From: Orbilia blumenaviensis
Taxonomy: Eukaryota; Ascomycota; Orbiliomycetes; Orbiliales; Orbiliaceae
Assembly (NCBI GenBank): GCA_036872755.1
Contig: JAVHNS010000011.1
Coordinates: 806,001-870,000, forward strand
Length of the DNA: 64,000 bases
Reading direction: 5' to 3'
Part shown: one piece after another, positions 61,691 to 64,000 of the stretch
How positions within the stretch are numbered: the first letter of the stretch is position 1
Layout of the letters: the number at the start of each line of letters is the position of its first letter
The notes under the pieces: generated by a model
Seen by the model: only the letters and a program-made list of their open reading frames with translations
What the model was told of the DNA's origin: nothing
Databases searched by the model: none
Made by a program: the position numbers and the translations under genes

Positions 61691-62666
61691 GGTGGATATG
61701 AATAGATAAAACTGATCTAGACAAAGAAGAGGAGAATGTCTGGATGTATTGCCCGAGATGAACAATTGGTTGGTTTATTTGATGGTGGGGGGGCTGGTGA
61801 GATGTATCGGAGAAGGAGAGAGAGGGAATAAAAATTTCAGAGCGGGGTCAATTTGAATGAGGGGTAGTTCAGCTCAACGAGGGAAAAACCGGGTCCGCCG
61901 AGCCCCCGCTGGGACGGCGGACAGCTGAAACCATGCTCACCAGCGTAGACGTCATCATGCCAAGTCAAGCGTCAACGCACAAAATACCTCAAACTTCACG
62001 CTGTTGCTCTCGATGATATGCTCTGGGACAATATTTGAGCACCTGGTGAGACATTTAAGGGGTTTATGTTATGGTGGGGGGAGGAGGGGGAAAACATATA
62101 TCTGTCGCTGAGAACTGGTTGTGGTTGATCCGGCGAGTTTAATGGTAAGAACCACGCGCATGCCATGACCGGGCCGGGTAGATATCTCTACTTCATGCTC
62201 GATAACAGACATATCACTGTCCGGATGCTACATGGCATGTCGGGCTAACGTAAATGCAGTCATTCCGTAATTTTGATGGTCCGTAGCACCAAAGACTATG
62301 GTTAACGCTCTTCATGTAAACGCGTAGCTAACCGATACTACAAAGATATATCGTGTCTTACATCGAGAGCTAGGCTTATATCACGAAGAGCTAGCTGTCA
62401 GATTCAACAGTTTTTATTCAACAAACCCACTATCCTAGCAACACTGATGCGAATGATATAAATAGCCCTAGAGTCTAGCTACACCATCTCCGGAGGTCCA
62501 TTCGAAAGTTTAAGTCTGTATCAGCCGGGGGCGTCCTATATAGTCAGGTATACAGTGGTAACTCCAAAGCTTTTCCACGAATTGTTGTATGGTTGTCTGG
62601 ATTCACGTGAGTGGACAAAAGCAATATGCTTAATCTAGCGCAGCTGAGCTCTGATTTTCATCTGAA
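61691..62666. promoter_or_regulatory. Upstream region of the cyclophilin gene
   Basis: Promoter side of cyclophilin. The 100 bp upstream of the start codon on the minus strand hold CT-rich leader tracts (TCTCCTTCTCC near 61811-61822). Further upstream no gene or clear motif is seen. Confidence 0.45.
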
Positions 62667-62737
62667 GCGTCTGTAGTGTAACGGTTATCATTATTGCCTT
62701 CCAAGCAATAGAACCGGGTTCGACTCCCGGCGGACGC
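62667..62737 (+). tRNA. tRNA-Gly(UCC), copy 1
   Basis: GCGTCTG pairs with CGGACGC in the acceptor stem, with A as discriminator at 62738. The D arm is TAGTGTAACGGTTATCA. The anticodon arm ATTGC-CTTCCAA-GCAAT has anticodon TCC. The T arm is CCGGG-TTCGACT-CCCGG. There is no intron and no CCA. A T-run follows directly (62744-62755), as Pol III terminators require. Confidence 0.97.
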
Positions 62738-63509
62738 ACATTCTTTTTTTTTTTTCTAATTTTCTCTTGGTGCTATTAGTCCTATTCCTGACGGCAGGCC
62801 AACATATCTCCAGACTCGGGCTACCTCAGTTCGGTGCGATCCTACTACTGCCCTGGGAAAGTACACTTTTTAATACCTTTGTAATCTCAAACATTAGTGT
62901 GAGAGTCAAATATATGGTATGGGAATCTTTTAGTTTACAAAACTAATACTGGATCAATTCTGTATCAATCTTATGCAGAGACCGAGACTAGCAGATAACC
63001 TATCCAGATTTCGAATTCCCAGCACGTTCACCCGCTGCGAACGCTCAATAGTCCTCCAACGAGATCACGATAGTCACAGTTTTGGCAGTCAATTCCCCTC
63101 CCTCAACACAAGCCGCATTATACCCAACCCAAATAAATTGACTACCCACTTGTAGCCATTACCTAACTTACAAACCAACTATCAACCTACAAACTACATA
63201 TATCTACCAACCTGCAAATCGGTCGCCCGGCTAGTTTAACATATGATATCCCGGTATATAACTATTTAAAGCAACTAATTTTAAAACCAAATTCACACGC
63301 AAAACCAATTCAGCAGCCATACAACCCTTCTCATACAAATCCTTCGCTTACAGGACTACTCTATCCCAACTGTTCTTTAACAGGGCTGTCGGGCATAGGC
63401 AACTCTGGCTACAACACAACGCCTTTGATATCCATATTCTTCTATTTTGACCTTCGGTAATCAGTCAGGTTTCAATTAGTCCAATCCTTTGGCCGAATTT
63501 CATCCGAAG
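62738..63509. other. Spacer between the two tRNA-Gly genes
   Basis: 772 bp without a gene. It opens with the Pol III terminator T-run of copy 1 at about 62744-62755. Confidence 0.6.
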
Positions 63510-63580
63510 GCGTCTGTAGTGTAACGGTTATCATTATTGCCTTCCAAGCAATAGAACCGGGTTCGACTCCCGGCGGACGC
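63510..63580 (+). tRNA. tRNA-Gly(UCC), copy 2
   Basis: Identical to copy 1 over all 71 positions, 843 bp downstream. The discriminator A and a T-run at about 63620-63631 follow. The upstream bases are also similar to those of copy 1 (TTTCATCYGAAG), which suggests a short shared upstream element or a recent duplication. Confidence 0.97.
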
Positions 63581-64000
63581 ATTCCGCCATTCGATGAATA
63601 CATCGTTATCGTCGCGCTTCTTTTTTTTTTTCACATTCATTTTGCCGATTCTGGAAATGCTGCTTGAAGACTGCTAGGAGAAGAGACATGGTTGTTTTTT
63701 TTTTTTTACTTTTCTTAAGATGGGTTCAAGTTTGATCGAAGTTAGTGCACCTTATGTGTCTTAGCACCATTGCGGCACCGCAGCCGGCACTAAAAAAAAA
63801 AAGAGACCTCGCGGGTAACTAGCGGGATGGATCTATATAACCAAACACTAAAGCAAACCCAAACATCTACGCATAGGAAATCAACCTAGCGATCACTGTG
63901 GCTGGTGAAGCTTTCCTCTTGTCAGCGGTTCATGCCGCTTCGTACGAAACAAAAAAAAAAAAGGATCAGTAAAAGTTTAGAAAAAAGCGGGTCACGATCA
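63581..64000. other. Window end, no gene seen
   Basis: Low-complexity T and A runs, then 300 bp without open frames of note. Confidence 0.5.

Noticed and set aside
61691..61765. N-terminal extension of cyclophilin as a mitochondrial targeting peptide
   Set aside because: The in-frame upstream extension has only a TTG start and no ATG.

Overview
The window looks like nuclear DNA of a filamentous ascomycete (Pezizomycotina; the class cannot be fixed by eye). Reasons: short spliceosomal introns of about 54-200 bp with GTAAGT/GTGTGT-type donors and CTAAC/CTGAC-type branch sites; a fungal Zn2Cys6 regulator; a fungal PNP-NACHT receptor-like gene; FMP42, RAX1 and RMD1/RMD8 family genes; and AT-rich repeats that differ by C-to-T and G-to-A changes, as left by repeat-induced point mutation (RIP). 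Thirteen protein-coding genes and three tRNA genes are supported. For every multi-exon gene the proposed exons sum to a whole number of codons.

Layout. 1-6.3 kb: an ankyrin-repeat gene and an FMP42-like major facilitator transporter, both on the minus strand. 6.3-11.7 kb: an AT-rich, gene-free block with decayed repeats, including a RIP-like tandem pair. 11.7-14.0 kb: a PNP-NACHT receptor-like gene (minus) with a degenerate 3' end. 14.5-21.1 kb: ESCRT-II subunit VPS22/SNF8 (plus), an ERCC6L2-like SNF2 ATPase (minus), an intron-bearing tRNA-Ser and a proteasome assembly chaperone 3 homologue. 24.3-31.1 kb: a WAR1/PrtT-like Zn2Cys6 factor (plus), checkpoint clamp subunit RAD1 (minus) and a small secreted protein (minus). 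32.9-41.7 kb: histone acetyltransferase GCN5 (plus), a 4.6-kb gap, and RNA polymerase II elongation factor ELL (minus). 41.7-54.7 kb: 13 kb with no recognisable protein gene, rich in microsatellites and A-tracts. 54.7-61.7 kb: RAX1-like RGS membrane protein, an RMD1/RMD8 (DUF155) protein and cyclophilin A, all minus. 62.6-63.6 kb: two identical tRNA-Gly(UCC) genes.

Most genes are unrelated housekeeping loci with their own promoters, not an operon or biosynthetic cluster. Chromatin, transcription and DNA repair functions are frequent (GCN5, ELL, RAD1, the ERCC6L2-like ATPase). The most accessory part is the RIP-marked repeat block beside the PNP-NACHT gene. The features most worth checking are that receptor-like gene, a 173-codon open frame directly after the ELL stop codon, recurrent TACCTAGGTA palindromes, and the 13-kb gene-poor block.
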